Shown here: positions 1 through 34,617 of the stretch, in pieces | Position numbering within the stretch: position 1 is the first letter of the stretch | How the letters are laid out: every line of letters starts with the position of its first letter | Notes under the pieces: model-generated | Seen by the model: the letters and a program-made list of their open reading frames with translations, nothing else | Told to the model about the DNA's origin: nothing | The model's database searches: none | Made by a program: the position numbers and the translations under genes | Assembly (NCBI RefSeq): GCF_003002815.1 | Contig: NZ_PVTF01000016.1 | Span: forward strand, 1-64,000 | Origin: Umezawaea tangerina | Lineage (GTDB): Bacteria; Actinomycetota; Actinomycetes; Mycobacteriales; Pseudonocardiaceae | Reading direction: 5' to 3' | Length of the DNA: 64,000 nucleotides

Positions 1-3000
1 TCGTGGCTCGTTTCGAGGACCGGAAGTCCAAGCGGCTCGCGGTGTCGCACGCGTTCCACTCGCCGCGGATGGACGGCATGCTCGCCGAGTTCCGCACGGT
101 CGCCGCGGGGCTGTCGTTCCGCGCGCCGATGATCTCCATCGTCTCCACCCTGACCGGCAAGCTGGTCTCCTCCGACGAGATCACCTCGCCGGACTACTGG
201 GTCAAGCACGTCCGCGAGGCCGTCCGGTTCGCCGACGCGGTCAGGTCGCTGGAGTCCGAGGGCGTGTCGACGTTCCTGGAGCTGGGCCCCGACGGCGTGC
301 TCACCGCGATGGGCGCGGACAGCGCCACCAACGCGGCGCTGGTGTCCGCGCTGCGCAAGGACCGGTCCGAGGTGCGCAGCATCGTCTCCGCGCTCGGCCA
401 GGTGCACAGCCGCGGTGTCCGGGTCGACTGGTCGGCCTACTTCGCCGGGTCCGGCGCGCTGCGCGTCGAGCTGCCCACCTACGCCTTCCAGCGCGAGCGC
501 TACTGGCTCGACGGCGCGAAGCTCAAGCAGGACGTCACGTCCGCGGGCCTCGGTGCCGCCGACCACCCGCTGCTCGGCGCCGTCCTCCTCGCACCGCACG
601 GCGAAGCCCTGTTCACCGCGCGCCTGTCGCGGGCCGCGAACGTGTGGCTCACCGACCACGTCGTCGCGGGATCCGTGGTGGTGCCGGGCACCGCGCTCGT
701 CGACCTCGCCATCCGCGCGGGTGACCAGCTCGGCTGCGGACACCTCGACGAGCTGCTGCTCCAGGCCCCGCTCACGCTGCCCGAGCGCGGCGGCGTCATG
801 GTGTGCGTGTCCGTGGCCGAGCCGGACGCCTCCGCGCGCCGGTCGGTCACCATCTACTCCCGCGCCGAGGGCGACGAGGAGTCGCCGTGGACGACGCACG
901 CCACCGGTGTGCTCGCCGACGACGCCGTCACCCCCGGCTTCGACCTCGCCGCCTGGCCGCCCGCCGGTGCCGAACCGGTCGAGCTGGGCGACATCTACGA
1001 CGACCTGGCCGGTGCCGGCCTGTCCTACGGCCCGGTGTTCCGCGGCCTGAAGGCGGCCTGGCGCTCCGGCGACGACGTGTACGCCGAGGTGGCGCTGCCC
1101 GAGTCGGAACACCGCCAGGCCACCAAGTTCGGGGTGCACCCGGCGCTGCTCGACGCCGTCCTGCACGCGCTCGCGCTGGGCTCCGGCAAGGGCGAGGGCG
1201 GCTCGCTCCCGTTCTCCTGGAACGGGGTGAGCCTGCACGCGCAGGGCGCCACCGTGCTGCGCGCCAAGATCTCCCCGGTCGGCCAGGGCGACGCCGTGTC
1301 CGTCAGCGTCGCCGACGGCGGCGGTGCCCCGGTCGCGCGGATCGACTCGCTGGTGCTGCGCCCCATCGGCGGCCAGCTGGTGAAGGCGGCCACCGGTCAG
1401 CCGGACTCGCTGTTCCGGGTCGACTGGACGCCGTTGTCGTTGGAGGACAAGGAAGAGCACCCGAACACCGTCACGCTGGTCGTCCCGGACGGCGACGCCC
1501 GCGAGGTGACCGCCCGCGTGCTGGCCGACGTGCAGGCCTTCCTCGCCGACGAGCAGTCCGAGGCGGTGCTGGTCGTGGTGACCAACGGCGCCGTGTCGGT
1601 GACGCCCGGCGAGCGTTCCACCAACCTCGCGCACGCCGCCGTGTCCGGTCTGGTCCGGACCGCGCAGTCCGAGCACCTGGACCGGATCGTCCTGGTCGAC
1701 AGCGACACCCCGGACAGCGTGCCGGGCACCGCCGCCGCCAGTGGCGAGAGCGAGATCGCGTTCCGCGGTGGGAAGGCGTTCGCGCCCAGGCTCACCCGTG
1801 CGTTCGCCGGGACGGTTCCGGCGTTCGACGGTGACGGCGCGTGGCGGATGGACTTCACCGAGCAGGGCACGGTCGACAACCTGATCACGATCCCCTGGCC
1901 CGACGCCGAACGTGAGTTGGAGCCGCACGAGGTGCGGATCGCGGTGCGGGCGGCCGGGGTGAACTTCCGCGACGTGATGAACGCCCTGGGCATGTACCCC
2001 GGTGATGCCGGCCTGATGGGCCTGGAAGCCGCCGGCGTCGTGTTGGGTGTCGGGTCCGCGGTGGTGGGGTTGGCGCCGGGTGACCGGGTGATGGGCATGA
2101 TGGACGCCGCGTTCGGCCCCGTCGCCGTGGCCGACCACCGCATGGTCTGCCCCATGCCCGCCGGGTGGACCTTCACCGAAGCCGCCGGCGTCCCCCTCGT
2201 CTTCCTGACCGCGTTGTACGGGTTGGGTGACCTGGCGGGGTTGTCGGCGGGGGAGTCGGTGCTGATCCACGCCGCCGCGGGCGGGGTGGGCATGGCCGCC
2301 ACCCAGGTCGCCCGCCACTTGGGTGCCGAGGTCTACGGCACCGCCTCCACCGGCAAGTGGCACGTCCTGCGCGCCGCGGGCATCCCCGAGGACCACATCG
2401 CCTCCTCCCGCACCACGGAGTTCGAACAGCAGTTCACCACCGCCACCAACGGGCACGGGGTGGACGTGGTGCTGGATGCGTTGTCCGGCGAGTTCGTCGA
2501 CGCCTCCCTGCGCCTGGTCGGCCTCGGCCGGGCCGGTCGGTTCGTGGAGATGGGCAAGACGGACGTGCGCGACATCGACGAGGTCGCCACCCAGTACCCC
2601 GGTGTCCGCTACCGGGCCTTCGACCTGATCGAGGCCGGCCCGGACCGGATCCGGGAGATGCTCTACCAGCTCCACGACTGGTTCAGCGCCGGACACCTCA
2701 CACCACTCCCGGTCACCACCTGGGACCTGCACCGCGCCCCCGAGGCCTTCCGCTACCTGGGGCAGGCCAAGCACATCGGCAAGGTCGTCCTCACGATCCC
2801 GGCCAAGGTGGAGGGCACGGTCCTGATCACCGGCGGCACCGGCGGCCTCGGCGCCGAACTCGCCCGCCACCTGGTCACCCAGCACGGCATCAAACACCTG
2901 GTCCTGACCTCCCGCCGCGGCCTGGACGCCCCCGGCGCCACCGAACTGGTCGAGGAACTGGACGCCCAGGTCGACGTCATTGCGTGTGACGTGTCCGACC

Positions 3001-3854
3001 GCGACGCACTCGAAGCCGTGCTGGCGACCATCCCGGATTTGCACGGGGTCGTGCACACCGCGGGTGTGCTGGCCGACGGGATCCTGGAGTCGTTGACCCC
3101 GGAGCGGATCGATGCGGTGTTCGGGCCGAAGGTGGACGCGGCCTGGTACCTGCACGAGCTGACCCGTGACCGTGATCTGGCGATGTTCGTGCTGTTCTCC
3201 TCCTCGGCGGGGTTGTTGGGGTCGCCGGGGCAGGCGAACTACGCGGCGGCCAACACCTACCTCAACGGGTTGGCGGCTCATCGTCGTGCCGCGGGGTTGC
3301 CGGGTATCGCGTTGGACTGGGGGTTGTGGGACCAGAGCGCGGGGATGGGCGCGGGGCTGTCCAAGGTGGACCTCGCCCGCATGGCCCGCGCGGGCATCCC
3401 GGCGCTCTCGGTCCCCGAGGGCCTGGCGCTGTTCGACGCCTCCCTCGTCCTCGACGCCGCCGTCGCCGTCCCGATCAAGCTCGACCTCGCCGCACTGCGC
3501 TCCAGCAAGAACGAGCTGCACCCGTTGATGCGCGGCCTGGTCCGCGTGCAGGTGCGCCGGGCGGCCGCCGGTGCCGCCGCCGAGTCCTCGCAGTGGAGCC
3601 AGCGCCTGGCCGCGCTGAGCACCGCCGAGCAGGACGACCTGCTGCTGGACATGGTCCGCGGCCAGGTCGCCGTCGTGCTCGGCTTCTCCTCCGCCCAGCA
3701 GGTCCAGCCCGGCCGCGGCCTGGTGGACATGGGTCTGGACTCCCTGTCCGCCGTCGAGCTGCGCAACACCCTCAGCGCCGCCACCGGACTCCGGCTGCCC
3801 GCCACCGTCGTCTTCGACTACCCGACCCCGCAAGCGATTGCCGGTCACCTTCGC
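1..3854 (+). other. Module M1 (partial): [KS]-AT(malonyl)-DH-ER-KR-ACP, fully reducing
   Basis: The window opens inside the AT. HAFH at 48-59 (residues 16-19) is the malonyl-CoA signature. DH 561-1367 has an intact HxxxGxxxxP motif starting at His219 (657-659) and the HPALLD Asp384. ER 1842-2801 has the NADPH loop [11 protein letters not shown] near 2268. KR 2811-3500 has GGTGGLG, Tyr1080 and Asn1084; VLADG retains the second Asp of the B-type LDD motif and there is no A-type Trp, so B-type. ACP 3648-3854 carries GLDSL with Ser1247 (3741-3743). The predicted result is a fully saturated beta-carbon. The KS and most of the AT lie upstream of the window. Confidence 0.93.
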
Positions 3855-6800
3855 GTCGAGCTGGCCGACACCGCCGAGAGCCCGGCGACGCAGGTCGTGG
3901 CCGCGAGGGTCGGGTCGGACGAGCCGATCGCGATCGTCTCGATGGCCTGCCGCCTCCCCGGCGGCGTCCGCTCCCCCGAAGACCTCTGGGACCTCGTCTC
4001 CACCGGCCGCGACGCCATCTCGCCGCTGCCCGTGAACCGCGGCTGGGCGACCAACGGGCTCGGGTTCGACGTGTCGGGCGGCGGTTTCGTCGACACGGCC
4101 ACGGACTTCGACCGCGACTTCTTCGGCATCAACCCCCGCGAAGCCCTCGCGATGGACCCCCAGCAGCGGCTGCTGCTGGAGACCACCTGGGAGACGTTCG
4201 AACGGGCGGGGCTCGACCCGAAGTCCGTGCGCGGCAACCAGGTCGGCGTGTTCATCGGCGGCAGCGCCACCGACTACGGCGACGGCTCGGAGATCCCCGA
4301 GGAGCTCGCGGGCCTCATGCTCACCGGCATCACGCCGAGCGTCATGTCCGGCCGCATCGCCTACACGTTCGGCCTCGAAGGCCCCGCCCTCACCGTCGAC
4401 ACCGCCTGCTCGTCCTCACTGGTGGCACTGCACCTCGCCGCCCAGGCCCTGCGCAACGGCGAGTGCGAGAGCGCGCTGGTCGGCGGTGTCATGGTCCTCG
4501 CGACCCCGTCGGTGTTCGCGGAGTTCGCCAAGCAGAGCGGGCTGTCGCCCGACGGGCGCTGCAAGGCGTTCTCGGCCGAGGCCGACGGCACCGGCTGGGC
4601 GGAGGGCGTTGGCATGCTCCTGGTGGAGCGGCTGTCCGACGCCCAGCGCAACGGCCACGACGTCCTCGCCGTCGTCCGCGGCTCGGCGGTGAACCAGGAC
4701 GGCGCGTCCAGCACGATGACCGCCCCGAACGGTCCGTCGCAGCAGCGCGTCATCCGCCAGGCGCTGGCCAACTCCGGCCTGTCCGCGGCCGAGGTCGACG
4801 TGGTCGAGGCGCACGGCACCGGCACCAAGCTCGGCGACCCCATCGAAGCCCAGGCCGTCCTCGCCACCTACGGCCAGGACCGCGAACACCCCGTCCTCCT
4901 CGGCTCCCTCAAGTCCAACATCGGCCACGCCCAGTCCGCCGCAGGCGTCGCGGGCGTGATCAAGATGGTCCAGGCCCTGCGCCACGGCTTCGCGCCGAAG
5001 ACCCTGCACGTCGAGGACCCGTCGCCGCACATCGACTGGGCCTCCGGGGCCGTCGAGCTGCTGGCCGACACCGTCCCATGGCCCGAGACCGGCCGTCCGC
5101 GCCGGGCCGCGGTGTCCGCGTTCGGCATCGGCGGCACCAACGCCCACCTGGTGCTGGAGCAGGCGCCCGAAGGCTCTTCGTCTTCCCGGCCTGTCGTCGA
5201 AACGCCCCAAGAGCGCACGCCGGTCCCGCTGGTGCCGGTCCTGGTGTCCGGCAAGACGTCCGACGCGCTGCGCGACCAGGCCGCGAACCTGGCGGCGTTC
5301 CTGCACGACGAGACGACCGAGCTGGTCGACGTCGGCTACTCGTCCTCGGCGACCCGCGCCACGTTCGACCACCGCGCCGTCGTGGTGGCCGAGGACTGGA
5401 ACGACCTGGTCGAGGGCCTGGACGCGCTGGCGCTCGGCCAGTCGCCGACCGGTGGTGTGACCACCGGCGGGCTCGCCTTCCTGTTCACCGGCCAGGGTTC
5501 GCAGCGGCTCGGCATGGGCCGCGGGCTGTACGAGGCGTTCCCGGTCTACGCCACCGCGTTCGACGAGGTGTGCGCGCAGTTCGACGTGCCGGTGCGCGAG
5601 GCCGTGTTCGGCACCGACGCCGAGGCGCTCGACCAGACCGGCCTGACCCAGCCCGCGCTGTTCGCGGTCGAGGTCGCCCTCTACCGGCTCGCCGAGTCGT
5701 TGGGGGTGAGGCCCGACTACCTGGCGGGCCATTCGATCGGCGAGCTGGCCGCCGCGCACGTCGCCGGGGTGCTGTCCCTGGCCGACGCCTGCGCCCTGGT
5801 CGGCGCGCGCGGCAGGCTCATGCAGGCCCTGCCCGCCGGCGGGTCGATGGTCGCGGTCCAGGCCACCGAGTCCGAGGTCCGGGCGCACTTGACGGCACGG
5901 GTGTCGATCGCCGCGATCAACGGGCCGACGTCCGTGGTCGTCGCCGGTGACGACGAAGCCGTCGACGCCGTCGTGGCCGCGTTCGCCGACCGGCGCACCA
6001 AGCGGCTCAGCGTCTCGCACGCGTTCCACTCGCCGCGGATGGACGCCATGCTCAACGACTTCCGCGCGGTCGCCGACCGGTTGGCGTTCCACGAGCCCCG
6101 CATCCCCATCGTCTCCACGCTGACCGGCCGGATCGCCGAGGCCGAGGACCTGTCGTCGCCGGACTACTGGGTGCGCCACGTGCGCAACGCGGTCCGGTTC
6201 GCCGACGCCGTGCGGACGCTGGAGTCCGAGGGCGTCACCACGTTCCTGGAACTGGGGCCCGACGGTGTGCTCACCGCGATGGGCCAGGACTCCGTCACCG
6301 ACGCGGTGCTCGTGGCCGGGCAGCGCAAGGACCGCCCGGAGGCAAAGACGTTCCTGCGGGCCCTCGGCCACCTGCACTCCCGCGGTGTCGAGGTCGACTG
6401 GGCGGAGTTCTACGAGGGCACCGGCGCGCGACGCGTCGACCTGCCCACCTACTCCTTCCAGCGCGAACGCCTGTGGTTCGAACCGGCCGTCGCGTCCGGG
6501 TACGCGCCGGACTCGATCGAGGCCCGCTTCTGGGACGCGGTCGAGCACGAGGACCTGGACTCGCTGGGCGCCGCCCTGTCGGTCGAGGACTCGCAGGCGT
6601 TCGACGCCGTGCTGCCGGTGCTGTCCCGCTGGCGCCGCGACCGCCGCAGCGAGTCCACTGTGGAGGGTTGGCGCTACCGGGTCGAGTGGCGGCCCACCGA
6701 CGTCGGCACCGCCACCGCGCGGGGCCGTTGGCTGGCAGTCGGGTCCGACGACGCCGTCACCGCGCTCACCGACCGCGGTGTCGAGGTCGTCACCGTCGAC

Positions 6801-9800
6801 GCCTCCGCCGACCGCGCCGCGCTGGCCGCGGCGTTGACCGACCTCGGCCGCTTCGACGGCGTGGTCGCCTTCCCGGCGGACGTCACCGAGGCGCTGGTGC
6901 TCACGCAGGCCCTCGGCGACGCGGCCGTGGCCGCCCCGCTGTGGCTGGTGACGCGCGACGCCGTGATGACCGGCCGCGCCGACCGCCCGAGCAGCCCGGA
7001 GGCCGCCCAGATCTGGGGCTACGGCCGGGTGGTCGCCCTGGAGCTGCCGGAGCGGTGGGGTGGTCTGGTCGACCTCCCCGCGACCCTCGACAGGCGCGCG
7101 GGCGACCGGTTCGCCGCCGTGCTGGCGGGCACCGAGGACCAGGTGGCGCTGCGCTCGGCCGGGGTCTTCGGCCGCCGCCTCGCCCACGCCCCCGCGGGCA
7201 CCGGCTCGTCCTGGACGCCGCGCGGCACGGTGCTCGTCACCGGTGGCACCGGCGCGCTCGGCGGGCACGTCGCCCGCTGGCTCGCCGGGTCCGGCGCCGA
7301 GCACGTCGTGCTCACCTCCCGCCGCGGCGCGCAGGCGCCGGGTGCGGCGGAGCTGACCGCTGAGATCGAGGCGCTGGGCGCACGGGTCACGGTCGCCGCG
7401 TGCGACGCCGCCGACCGCGACGCCGTCGCCGCACTGGTCGCCGAGCACGCGTTCACGGCCGTCTTCCACGCCGCGGGCACCGACCACACCGAGCCCGTCG
7501 ACGACCACGACCCCACCGCGTTCACCGGGGTGCTGGCGGGCAAGGTCGACGGCGCCCGGCACCTGGACGAGCTGGTCGGCGAGGTCGACGCGTTCGTCCT
7601 GTTCTCCTCCATCGCGGGCATCTGGGGCAGCGGCGGCAAGTCCGCCTACGCCGCCGCCAACGCCCACCTGGACGCGCTCGCCGAGTCCCGCCGGGCCCGC
7701 GGCCTGACCGCGCTGGCGGTCTCCTGGGGCCCGTGGGCCGAAGCGGGCATGGCCGTCGAGGGCGACGCCGCCGAGCAGCTGCGCCGCCGGGGCGTGGTCG
7801 CGATGGCGACCGCGTCCGCGCTCACCGCGCTGCGCCAGGCGATCCGGCTCGACGACACCGCGGTCACCGTGGCGGACGTGGACTGGGCCCGGTTCGCTCC
7901 GGTCTTCACCGCCGCCCGGCCCAGCCCGTTCCTGGCCGACCTGCCCGAGGTGGCGGAGAAGCCCGCCGCGGTCGTCGAGGAGTCCTCGCTGGCCCGCCGG
8001 ATCGCGGCACTGCCCGAGTCCGAGCAGTCCCACGTGCTGGTGGAGCTGGTCCGCACCCAGGTCGCCGCCGCGCTCGGCCACACCTCCGCCGACGCCGTCC
8101 GGCCCGACCGGGCGTTCAAGGAGCTCGGCTTCGACTCGCTGACCGCCGTGGAGCTGCGCAACAGCCTGGTCACCGCGACCGGGCTCGGCCTGCCCGCGAC
8201 GCTCGTCTTCGACTACCCGAACCCGGCCGCGCTGGCCGAGCACCTGCGCACCGAGCTGGTCGGCAGGCGGCCCGCCGCCCTGACCCCGGTCACCGCTGCG
8301 GTGACCGACGACCCGATCGCGATCGTGGCGATGTCCTGCCGCTTCGCGGGTGGCGTCTCCTCGCCGGAGGACCTCTGGCAGCTGCTGCTCGACGGCCGCG
8401 ACGCGGTCACCGGCTTCCCGACCGACCGCGGCTGGGACCTGGACGGCCTGTACGACCCGGACCCCGACGCGGCGGGCAAGTCCTACGCCCGCGAAGGCGC
8501 GTTCCTGCACGAGGCGGGGGAGTTCGACGCGGCGTTCTTCGGGATCTCGCCCCGCGAGGCGTTGGCGATGGACCCGCAGCAGAGGTTGCTGCTGGAGACG
8601 TCGTGGGAGGCGTTCGAGCGGGCCGGGATCGACCCGGCGTCCGTGCGCGGCGCCCAGGTCGGCGTCTTCGCCGGTACCAACGGCCAGGACTACGGCACGC
8701 AGCTCACCTCGCTGCCCACCGAGCTGGAGGGCTTCTTCGGCACCGGCAACGCGGCCAGCGTGTTCTCCGGCCGCATCTCCTACACGTTCGGGTTGGAAGG
8801 CCCGGCCGTCACGGTCGACACCGCGTGCTCGTCGTCGTTGGTGGCCTTGCACCTCGCGGTGCAGGCGCTGCGCAACGGCGAGTGCGACCTGGCACTGGCC
8901 GGTGGTGTGACGATCATGTCCTCGCCGGGCGCGTTCATCGACTTCTCCCGCCAGCGCGGCCTGGCCGCCGACGGCCGCTGCAAGGCGTTCGCCTCCGGCG
9001 CCGACGGCACCGCGTGGGGCGAGGGGATCGGCATGCTCCTGGTGGAGCGGCTGTCCGACGCCCAGCGCAACGGCCACCAGGTCCTCGCGGTGGTCCGCGG
9101 CACGGCCGTGAACCAGGACGGCGCCTCGAACGGCCTGACGGCCCCGAACGGTCCGTCGCAGCAGCGGGTGATCCGCCGGGCACTGGCCCGCGCCGGTGTC
9201 GCACCGTCCGAAGTGGACGTCGTCGAGGCGCACGGCACCGGCACCGCGCTGGGCGACCCGATCGAGGCCCAGGCGCTGCTCGCGACCTACGGCCAGGACC
9301 GCGAGACCCCGCTGCTGCTGGGATCCGTCAAGTCCAACATCGGGCACACGCAGGCCGCCGCCGGTGTCGCCGCGGTGATCAAGTCGGTCATGGCGATGCG
9401 GCACGGGATCGTGCCCAGGACGCTGCACGTGGACGAGCCGTCCGCCCAGGTCGACTGGACCTCCGGCGCGGTCGAGCTGGCCACCGAGACGGTGGACTGG
9501 CCCGTCACCGGTCGTGCCCGCCGGGTCGGCGTGTCCTCGTTCGGCATGAGCGGCACCAACGCCCACGCCATCCTCGAGCAGGCTCCCGACGCCGTGAACA
9601 GCGGCTCCGGAAGCTCCCCGCTCGCCGAGGGCAGGCGCCACGTGCCGGTGCCGGTGCTGCTGTCGGCGAAGACCCCGGCGGCCCTGCGCGACCAGGCCTC
9701 GCGGCTGGCGGGCGTGGACGCGGACCTTTCCGACATCGGCCTCACACTTGCCACCGGGCGCGCGGGCTTCGAGCACCGCGCGGTGGTCATCGCCAACGGT

Positions 9801-12731
9801 GCCGACGAGCTCGAACGGGGCCTCACCGCGGTCGCCGGTGGTACGGGCGCACCCGAGGTGGTGCGCGGGACGACCGCGACCGGTCGGCTCGCCTTCCTGT
9901 TCACCGGCCAGGGTTCGCAGCGGCTCGGCATGGGGCGTGAGCTGTACGAGGCGTTCCCGGTGTTCGCCGACGCGTTCGACGCGGTGTGCGCCCGGTTCGA
10001 CCTGCCGCTGCGCGACGTCGTGTTCGGCGACGACCCGGCGCCGCTCGACCGGACCGGGTACACCCAGCCCGCGCTGTTCGCGGTCGAGGTGGCGCTGTTC
10101 CGGCTGACCGAGTCGTGGGGTGTCAAGCCCGACTACCTGGCGGGGCACTCCATCGGCGAGCTGGCCGCCGCGCACGTCTCCGGCGTGCTGTCGCTGGACG
10201 ACGCGGCCACCCTGGTCGGCGCACGGGGCCGCCTGATGCAGGCGCTCCCCGCCGGTGGCGAGATGGTCGCCCTGCAGGCCACCGAGGCCGAGGTGCTGGA
10301 GCACCTGACCGACCGGGTCTCCATCGCCGCCGTCAACGGGCCGTCGTCGGTCGTCGTGGCCGGGGACGAGGACGCCGTGCGGCAGGTGGTCGATGCGTTC
10401 GGCGACCGGAAGTCCAAGCGGCTCAGCGTCTCCCACGCGTTCCACTCGCCGCGCATGGACGCCATGCTCGAGGAGTTCCGCGTGGTGGCCAAGGAGCTGA
10501 CCTTCTCCGCGCCGCGCATCCCGATCGTCTCCACGCTGACCGGCGAGCTCGCCACCACCGAGGACGTGACCTCGGTCGACTACTGGGTCCGCCACGTCCG
10601 CGACACCGTCCGCTTCGCCCACGCCGTGCGCACCCTGGAACTGGCCGGTGTCACGACGTTCCTGGAGCTGGGCCCGGACGCGGTGCTGACCGCGATGGGC
10701 GCCGAGAGCGTCACCGACGCCGAGCTGGTGCCCGCGTCGCGCTCGGACAAGCCCGAGGTCGACACCCTCGTCACGGCGCTGGCGAAGCTGCACGTCCGCG
10801 GGGTCGGCGTCGACTGGACGCCGTTCTTCGCGGGGTCCGGCGCCCGCCGGGTCGGCCTGCCGACCTACCCGTTCCAGCGCGAGCGCTTCTGGCTCGCCTC
10901 CGACGAGAACCCCGGCACCGACGCCCTGCGCTACCGCGTCGAGTGGACGCCCGTCGCGGAAGGCGGCAACACGGCCTCCGGCCTGTGGCTGGTCGTCACC
11001 CCGACCGGTGTCGAGGAGTCCGAGCTGGTCGCCGGGCTGTCCCGGCGCGGGCTCGACATCGCCTCGATCGGCGCCTCCGGGGACCGGGCCGCGCTGGCCG
11101 AGACCCTGGCCGGGCTCGACGCGGTGGACGGCGTGCTGTCGCTGTCCGACAGCGTCACCGACAACCTGGTGCTGGTGCAGGCGCTCGGCGACGCCGGTGT
11201 CGACGCCCCGCTGTGGGCGGCGACCCGCGGCGCGGTGTCGACCGGCTCGGACGACCCGGTGCTCAGCCCGGCGCAGGCCCAGATCTGGGGCCTCGGCGTG
11301 GTCGCCGCACTGGAGCACCCCGACCGCTGGGGTGGCCTGGTCGACCTGCCGGAGCACTGGGACGAGACCGTGCTCGACCACCTCGTCGCAGTGCTGGCGG
11401 GCGTGGAGGACCAGGTCGCGGTGCGGCCGTCCGGGGTCGTGGCCCGCAGGCTGGTGCACGCACCGGCCGGGCCGTCGACCGGCACGTGGACGCCGCGCGG
11501 CACCGTGCTGGTGACCGGTGGCACCGGGGCGCTCGGCGGGCAGGTCGCCCGCTGGCTGGCCGGTGCCGGTGCCGAGCACCTGGTGCTCACCGCCGACCAC
11601 GACGCCCCCGCCGACCAGGGGCTGCTGGCCGAGCTCGCCGCGCTCGGCGTCCGGACCACCGTCGCGCACTGCGACGTGACCGACCGGGCCCAGGCCGCGG
11701 TGCTCGTCGACCAGCACAGCCCCGACGCCGTGGTGCACGCGGTCGAGGTCGCGCAGTCGACCCCGTTGCGCGACAACGACGTCGCCGGGTTCTCCTCGGT
11801 GCTCGCCGCCAAGATCATGGGCGCCGCGCACCTGGACGACCTGCTCGGCGACACCCCACTGGACGCCTTCGTGGTGTTCTCCTCCACGGCCGGTGTCTGG
11901 GGCAGCGCGAACCAGGCCGCCTACGCGGCGGGCAGCGCCTTCCTCGACGCGCTGGCCGAACAGCGCCGCTCCCGCGGCCGCACCGGGCTCTCGGTGGCCT
12001 GGGGACCGTGGGCCGGTGGCGAGCAGGACGACGTGCTGCGCCGCACCGGACTCCCCGCCCTGCGCCCGGAACGGGCGGTCGCCGCGCTGCGGCAGGCCGT
12101 GGAGTCCGGCGACACGACGGTCACCGTCGCGGACGTGGACTGGGACCGCTTCTCGGCGATCTTCACCGCTACCAGGCCGAGCCCGCTCATCGCGGACCTG
12201 CCCGAGGTGCGTCGGGCCGCGGCGGGCGACGACGGGTCCGGTGTGGACACCAGCGCCGCCCTGCGGACGAAGCTGTTGGCACTGGCCGAGTCCGACCGGG
12301 ACCGGCTGCTGATCGACCTGGTGCGCGAGCAGGTCGCCTCGGTGCTCGGCCACACCTCGGCCGCCTCGATCGAGGCCGACCGGGCGTTCCGCGAGCTCGG
12401 CTTCTCCTCGCTCACGGCGGTGGAGCTGCGCAACAACCTCAACACCACGACCGGCCTCAGGCTGCCCGCCACGCTCGTCTTCGACTACCCGACGCCCCTG
12501 CTCCTGGTCGACCTGCTGCGCACCGAGCTCCTCGGTGACACGGCGGAGACCGAGGTGCGCCAGGCGCTCGCGGGTCTGTCGTTGGACCGGCTGCGCGAGG
12601 CGGGCCTGCTCGACGCGCTGCTGCGGCTGGTGAACGGCGAGGCCGAACCGGCCGCGGCCGACGGGGAGTCGATCGACGACATGGACGTCGACAACCTCGT
12701 CGAGATGGCACTCGACAGCAGCAACTCCTGA
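1..12731 (+). CDS. ORF1: modular type I polyketide synthase, 5'-partial (end of M1, M2, M3)
   Basis: The reading frame is open from the first base; the GTG at base 3 lies inside an AT domain and is not the start. Visible domains, numbering that GTG as residue 1: AT C-terminus (1-122), DH (187-455), ER (614-933), KR (937-1166), ACP (1216-1284); then KS (1307-1722), AT (1823-2111), dimerization-element-like segment (2171-2222), KR (2223-2635), ACP (2678-2749); then KS (2770-3195), AT (3295-3583), KR (3642-4054), ACP (4102-4173) and a C-terminal docking tail. It is a cytosolic assembly-line enzyme adding three malonate-derived units. ORF2 starts 25 bp downstream, so the two are probably cotranscribed. 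Oddities are concentrated in the last module: a KR with altered cofactor residues and an ACP with SSL instead of DSL. PKS identity is certain; specificity is inferred from motifs. Confidence 0.98.
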   Translation, partial: VARFEDRKSKRLAVSHAFHSPRMDGMLAEFRTVAAGLSFRAPMISIVSTLTGKLVSSDEITSPDYWVKHVREAVRFADAVRSLESEGVSTFLELGPDGVLTAMGADSATNAALVSALRKDRSEVRSIVSALGQVHSRGVRVDWSAYFAGSGALRVELPTYAFQRERYWLDGAKLKQDVTSAGLGAADHPLLGAVLLAPHGEALFTARLSRAANVWLTDHVVAGSVVVPGTALVDLAIRAGDQLGCGHLDELLLQAPLTLPERGGVMVCVSVAEPDASARRSVTIYSRAEGDEESPWTTHATGVLADDAVTPGFDLAAWPPAGAEPVELGDIYDDLAGAGLSYGPVFRGLKAAWRSGDDVYAEVALPESEHRQATKFGVHPALLDAVLHALALGSGKGEGGSLPFSWNGVSLHAQGATVLRAKISPVGQGDAVSVSVADGGGAPVARIDSLVLRPIGGQLVKAATGQPDSLFRVDWTPLSLEDKEEHPNTVTLVVPDGDAREVTARVLADVQAFLADEQSEAVLVVVTNGAVSVTPGERSTNLAHAAVSGLVRTAQSEHLDRIVLVDSDTPDSVPGTAAASGESEIAFRGGKAFAPRLTRAFAGTVPAFDGDGAWRMDFTEQGTVDNLITIPWPDAERELEPHEVRIAVRAAGVNFRDVMNALGMYPGDAGLMGLEAAGVVLGVGSAVVGLAPGDRVMGMMDAAFGPVAVADHRMVCPMPAGWTFTEAAGVPLVFLTALYGLGDLAGLSAGESVLIHAAAGGVGMAATQVARHLGAEVYGTASTGKWHVLRAAGIPEDHIASSRTTEFEQQFTTATNGHGVDVVLDALSGEFVDASLRLVGLGRAGRFVEMGKTDVRDIDEVATQYPGVRYRAFDLIEAGPDRIREMLYQLHDWFSAGHLTPLPVTTWDLHRAPEAFRYLGQAKHIGKVVLTIPAKVEGTVLITGGTGGLGAELARHLVTQHGIKHLVLTSRRGLDAPGATELVEELDAQVDVIACDVSDRDALEAVLATIPDLHGVVHTAGVLADGILESLTPERIDAVFGPKVDAAWYLHELTRDRDLAMFVLFSSSAGLLGSPGQANYAAANTYLNGLAAHRRAAGLPGIALDWGLWDQSAGMGAGLSKVDLARMARAGIPALSVPEGLALFDASLVLDAAVAVPIKLDLAALRSSKNELHPLMRGLVRVQVRRAAAGAAAESSQWSQRLAALSTAEQDDLLLDMVRGQVAVVLGFSSAQQVQPGRGLVDMGLDSLSAVELRNTLSAATGLRLPATVVFDYPTPQAIAGHLRVELADTAESPATQVVAARVGSDEPIAIVSMACRLPGGVRSPEDLWDLVSTGRDAISPLPVNRGWATNGLGFDVSGGGFVDTATDFDRDFFGINPREALAMDPQQRLLLETTWETFERAGLDPKSVRGNQVGVFIGGSATDYGDGSEIPEELAGLMLTGITPSVMSGRIAYTFGLEGPALTVDTACSSSLVALHLAAQALRNGECESALVGGVMVLATPSVFAEFAKQSGLSPDGRCKAFSAEADGTGWAEGVGMLLVERLSDAQRNGHDVLAVVRGSAVNQDGASSTMTAPNGPSQQRVIRQALANSGLSAAEVDVVEAHGTGTKLGDPIEAQAVLATYGQDREHPVLLGSLKSNIGHAQSAAGVAGVIKMVQALRHGFAPKTLHVEDPSPHIDWASGAVELLADTVPWPETGRPRRAAVSAFGIGGTNAHLVLEQAPEGSSSSRPVVETPQERTPVPLVPVLVSGKTSDALRDQAANLAAFLHDETTELVDVGYSSSATRATFDHRAVVVAEDWNDLVEGLDALALGQSPTGGVTTGGLAFLFTGQGSQRLGMGRGLYEAFPVYATAFDEVCAQFDVPVREAVFGTDAEALDQTGLTQPALFAVEVALYRLAESLGVRPDYLAGHSIGELAAAHVAGVLSLADACALVGARGRLMQALPAGGSMVAVQATESEVRAHLTARVSIAAINGPTSVVVAGDDEAVDAVVAAFADRRTKRLSVSHAFHSPRMDAMLNDFRAVADRLAFHEPRIPIVSTLTGRIAEAEDLSSPDYWVRHVRNAVRFADAVRTLESEGVTTFLELGPDGVLTAMGQDSVTDAVLVAGQRKDRPEAKTFLRALGHLHSRGVEVDWAEFYEGTGARRVDLPTYSFQRERLWFEPAVASGYAPDSIEARFWDAVEHEDLDSLGAALSVEDSQAFDAVLPVLSRWRRDRRSESTVEGWRYRVEWRPTDVGTATARGRWLAVGSDDAVTALTDRGVEVVTVDASADRAALAAALTDLGRFDGVVAFPADVTEALVLTQALGDAAVAAPLWLVTRDAVMTGRADRPSSPEAAQIWGYGRVVALELPERWGGLVDLPATLDRRAGDRFAAVLAGTEDQVALRSAGVFGRRLAHAPAGTGSSWTPRGTVLVTGGTGALGGHVARWLAGSGAEHVVLTSRRGAQAPGAAELTAEIEALGARVTVAACDAADRDAVAALVAEHAFTAVFHAAGTDHTEPVDDHDPTAFTGVLAGKVDGARHLDELVGEVDAFVLFSSIAGIWGSGGKSAYAAANAHLDALAESRRARGLTALAVSWGPWAEAGMAVEGDAAEQLRRRGVVAMATASALTALRQAIRLDDTAVTVADVDWARFAPVFTAARPSPFLADLPEVAEKPAAVVEESSLARRIAALPESEQSHVLVELVRTQVAAALGHTSADAVRPDRAFKELGFDSLTAVELRNSLVTATGLGLPATLVFDYPNPAALAEHLRTELVGRRPAALTPVTAAVTDDPIAIVAMSCRFAGGVSSPEDLWQLLLDGRDAVTGFPTDRGWDLDGLYDPDPDAAGKSYAREGAFLHEAGEFDAAFFGISPREALAMDPQQRLLLETSWEAFERAGIDPASVRGAQVGVFAGTNGQDYGTQLTSLPTELEGFFGTGNAASVFSGRISYTFGLEGPAVTVDTACSSSLVALHLAVQALRNGECDLALAGGVTIMSSPGAFIDFSRQRGLAADGRCKAFASGADGTAWGEGIGMLLVERLSDAQRNGHQVLAVVRGTAVNQDGASNGLTAPNGPSQQRVIRRALARAGVAPSEVDVVEAHGTGTALGDPIEAQALLATYGQDRETPLLLGSVKSNIGHTQAAAGVAAVIKSVMAMRHGIVPRTLHVDEPSAQVDWTSGAVELATETVDWPVTGRARRVGVSSFGMSGTNAHAILEQAPDAVNSGSGSSPLAEGRRHVPVPVLLSAKTPAALRDQASRLAGVDADLSDIGLTLATGRAGFEHRAVVIANGADELERGLTAVAGGTGAPEVVRGTTATGRLAFLFTGQGSQRLGMGRELYEAFPVFADAFDAVCARFDLPLRDVVFGDDPAPLDRTGYTQPALFAVEVALFRLTESWGVKPDYLAGHSIGELAAAHVSGVLSLDDAATLVGARGRLMQALPAGGEMVALQATEAEVLEHLTDRVSIAAVNGPSSVVVAGDEDAVRQVVDAFGDRKSKRLSVSHAFHSPRMDAMLEEFRVVAKELTFSAPRIPIVSTLTGELATTEDVTSVDYWVRHVRDTVRFAHAVRTLELAGVTTFLELGPDAVLTAMGAESVTDAELVPASRSDKPEVDTLVTALAKLHVRGVGVDWTPFFAGSGARRVGLPTYPFQRERFWLASDENPGTDALRYRVEWTPVAEGGNTASGLWLVVTPTGVEESELVAGLSRRGLDIASIGASGDRAALAETLAGLDAVDGVLSLSDSVTDNLVLVQALGDAGVDAPLWAATRGAVSTGSDDPVLSPAQAQIWGLGVVAALEHPDRWGGLVDLPEHWDETVLDHLVAVLAGVEDQVAVRPSGVVARRLVHAPAGPSTGTWTPRGTVLVTGGTGALGGQVARWLAGAGAEHLVLTADHDAPADQGLLAELAALGVRTTVAHCDVTDRAQAAVLVDQHSPDAVVHAVEVAQSTPLRDNDVAGFSSVLAAKIMGAAHLDDLLGDTPLDAFVVFSSTAGVWGSANQAAYAAGSAFLDALAEQRRSRGRTGLSVAWGPWAGGEQDDVLRRTGLPALRPERAVAALRQAVESGDTTVTVADVDWDRFSAIFTATRPSPLIADLPEVRRAAAGDDGSGVDTSAALRTKLLALAESDRDRLLIDLVREQVASVLGHTSAASIEADRAFRELGFSSLTAVELRNNLNTTTGLRLPATLVFDYPTPLLLVDLLRTELLGDTAETEVRQALAGLSLDRLREAGLLDALLRLVNGEAEPAAADGESIDDMDVDNLVEMALDSSNS
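3921..8249 (+). other. Module M2: KS-AT(malonyl)-DE-KR(A-type)-ACP
   Basis: KS 3921-5168 has the active-site Cys1469 in DTACSSS. AT 5469-6335 has GHSIGE (Ser1911) and HAFH (6018-6029), predicting malonyl-CoA. A roughly 52-residue segment with [10 protein letters not shown] and WRRDRR (6513-6668) fits the dimerization element (DE) found in KR-only modules. KR 6669-7907 includes the structural half; the catalytic half starts near 7218 with GGTGALG and an intact SRRG cofactor loop. The Lys in AGKVDGA, Tyr2549 and Asn2553 are all present, and GIWGSGG marks an A-type KR, predicting an L-configured hydroxyl. ACP 8034-8249 has GFDSL with Ser2712. This is the canonical reference for the KR-only modules that follow. 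Confidence 0.93.
8310..12521 (+). other. Module M3: KS-AT(malonyl)-KR(aberrant)-ACP(SSL)
   Basis: KS 8310-9587 has Cys2942 in DTACSSS. AT 9885-10751 has GHSIGE (Ser3383) and HAFH (10434-10445), predicting malonyl-CoA. Only about 20 residues separate the post-AT motif from the KR, so the DE-like segment of M2 is absent. KR 10926-12164 keeps GGTGALG, Lys3937, the catalytic Ser3961 and Tyr3974. However, the usual SRRG reads ADHD (residues 3864-3867), HAAG reads HAVE (3912-3915) and the tetrad Asn is Ser3978. ACP 12306-12521 reads GFSSL: the acceptor Ser4136 is kept but the preceding Asp is Ser4135. The beta-carbon may stay a ketone or be reduced with altered cofactor preference. This is the last module of ORF1. 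Confidence 0.9.
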
Positions 12732-12756
12732 TCAGCCCCGAAGTGCGGAGCACAAG

Positions 12757-34524
<21,768 letters not shown>

Positions 34525-34545
34525 CCACCACCCCTGCCGCACCCG

Positions 34546-34582
34546 CCGCCACCCCCTCCGACCAGGTCGGAGGGGGTGGCGG
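34546..34582 (+). terminator. Strong GC-rich hairpin after ORF2, likely terminator
   Basis: A perfect 18-bp inverted repeat has arms at 34546-34563 and 34565-34582 and begins 21 bp after the ORF2 stop. With a minimal loop, about 16 bp of nearly all G/C stem can form. No T-tract follows, but U-less hairpins commonly serve as terminators in high-GC actinobacteria. A small CCCG/CGGG hairpin around a T4 run follows at 34595-34607. It could alternatively act as an mRNA 3'-end stabiliser. Confidence 0.75.
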
Positions 34583-34617
34583 TGCTGGGGAGAACCCGGT
34601 TTTCGGGGCGTTTCCTC

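Noticed and set aside
3-5. GTG at base 3 as the start of ORF1
   Set aside because: It falls inside an AT domain shortly before the HAFH motif. The gene clearly begins upstream of the window.
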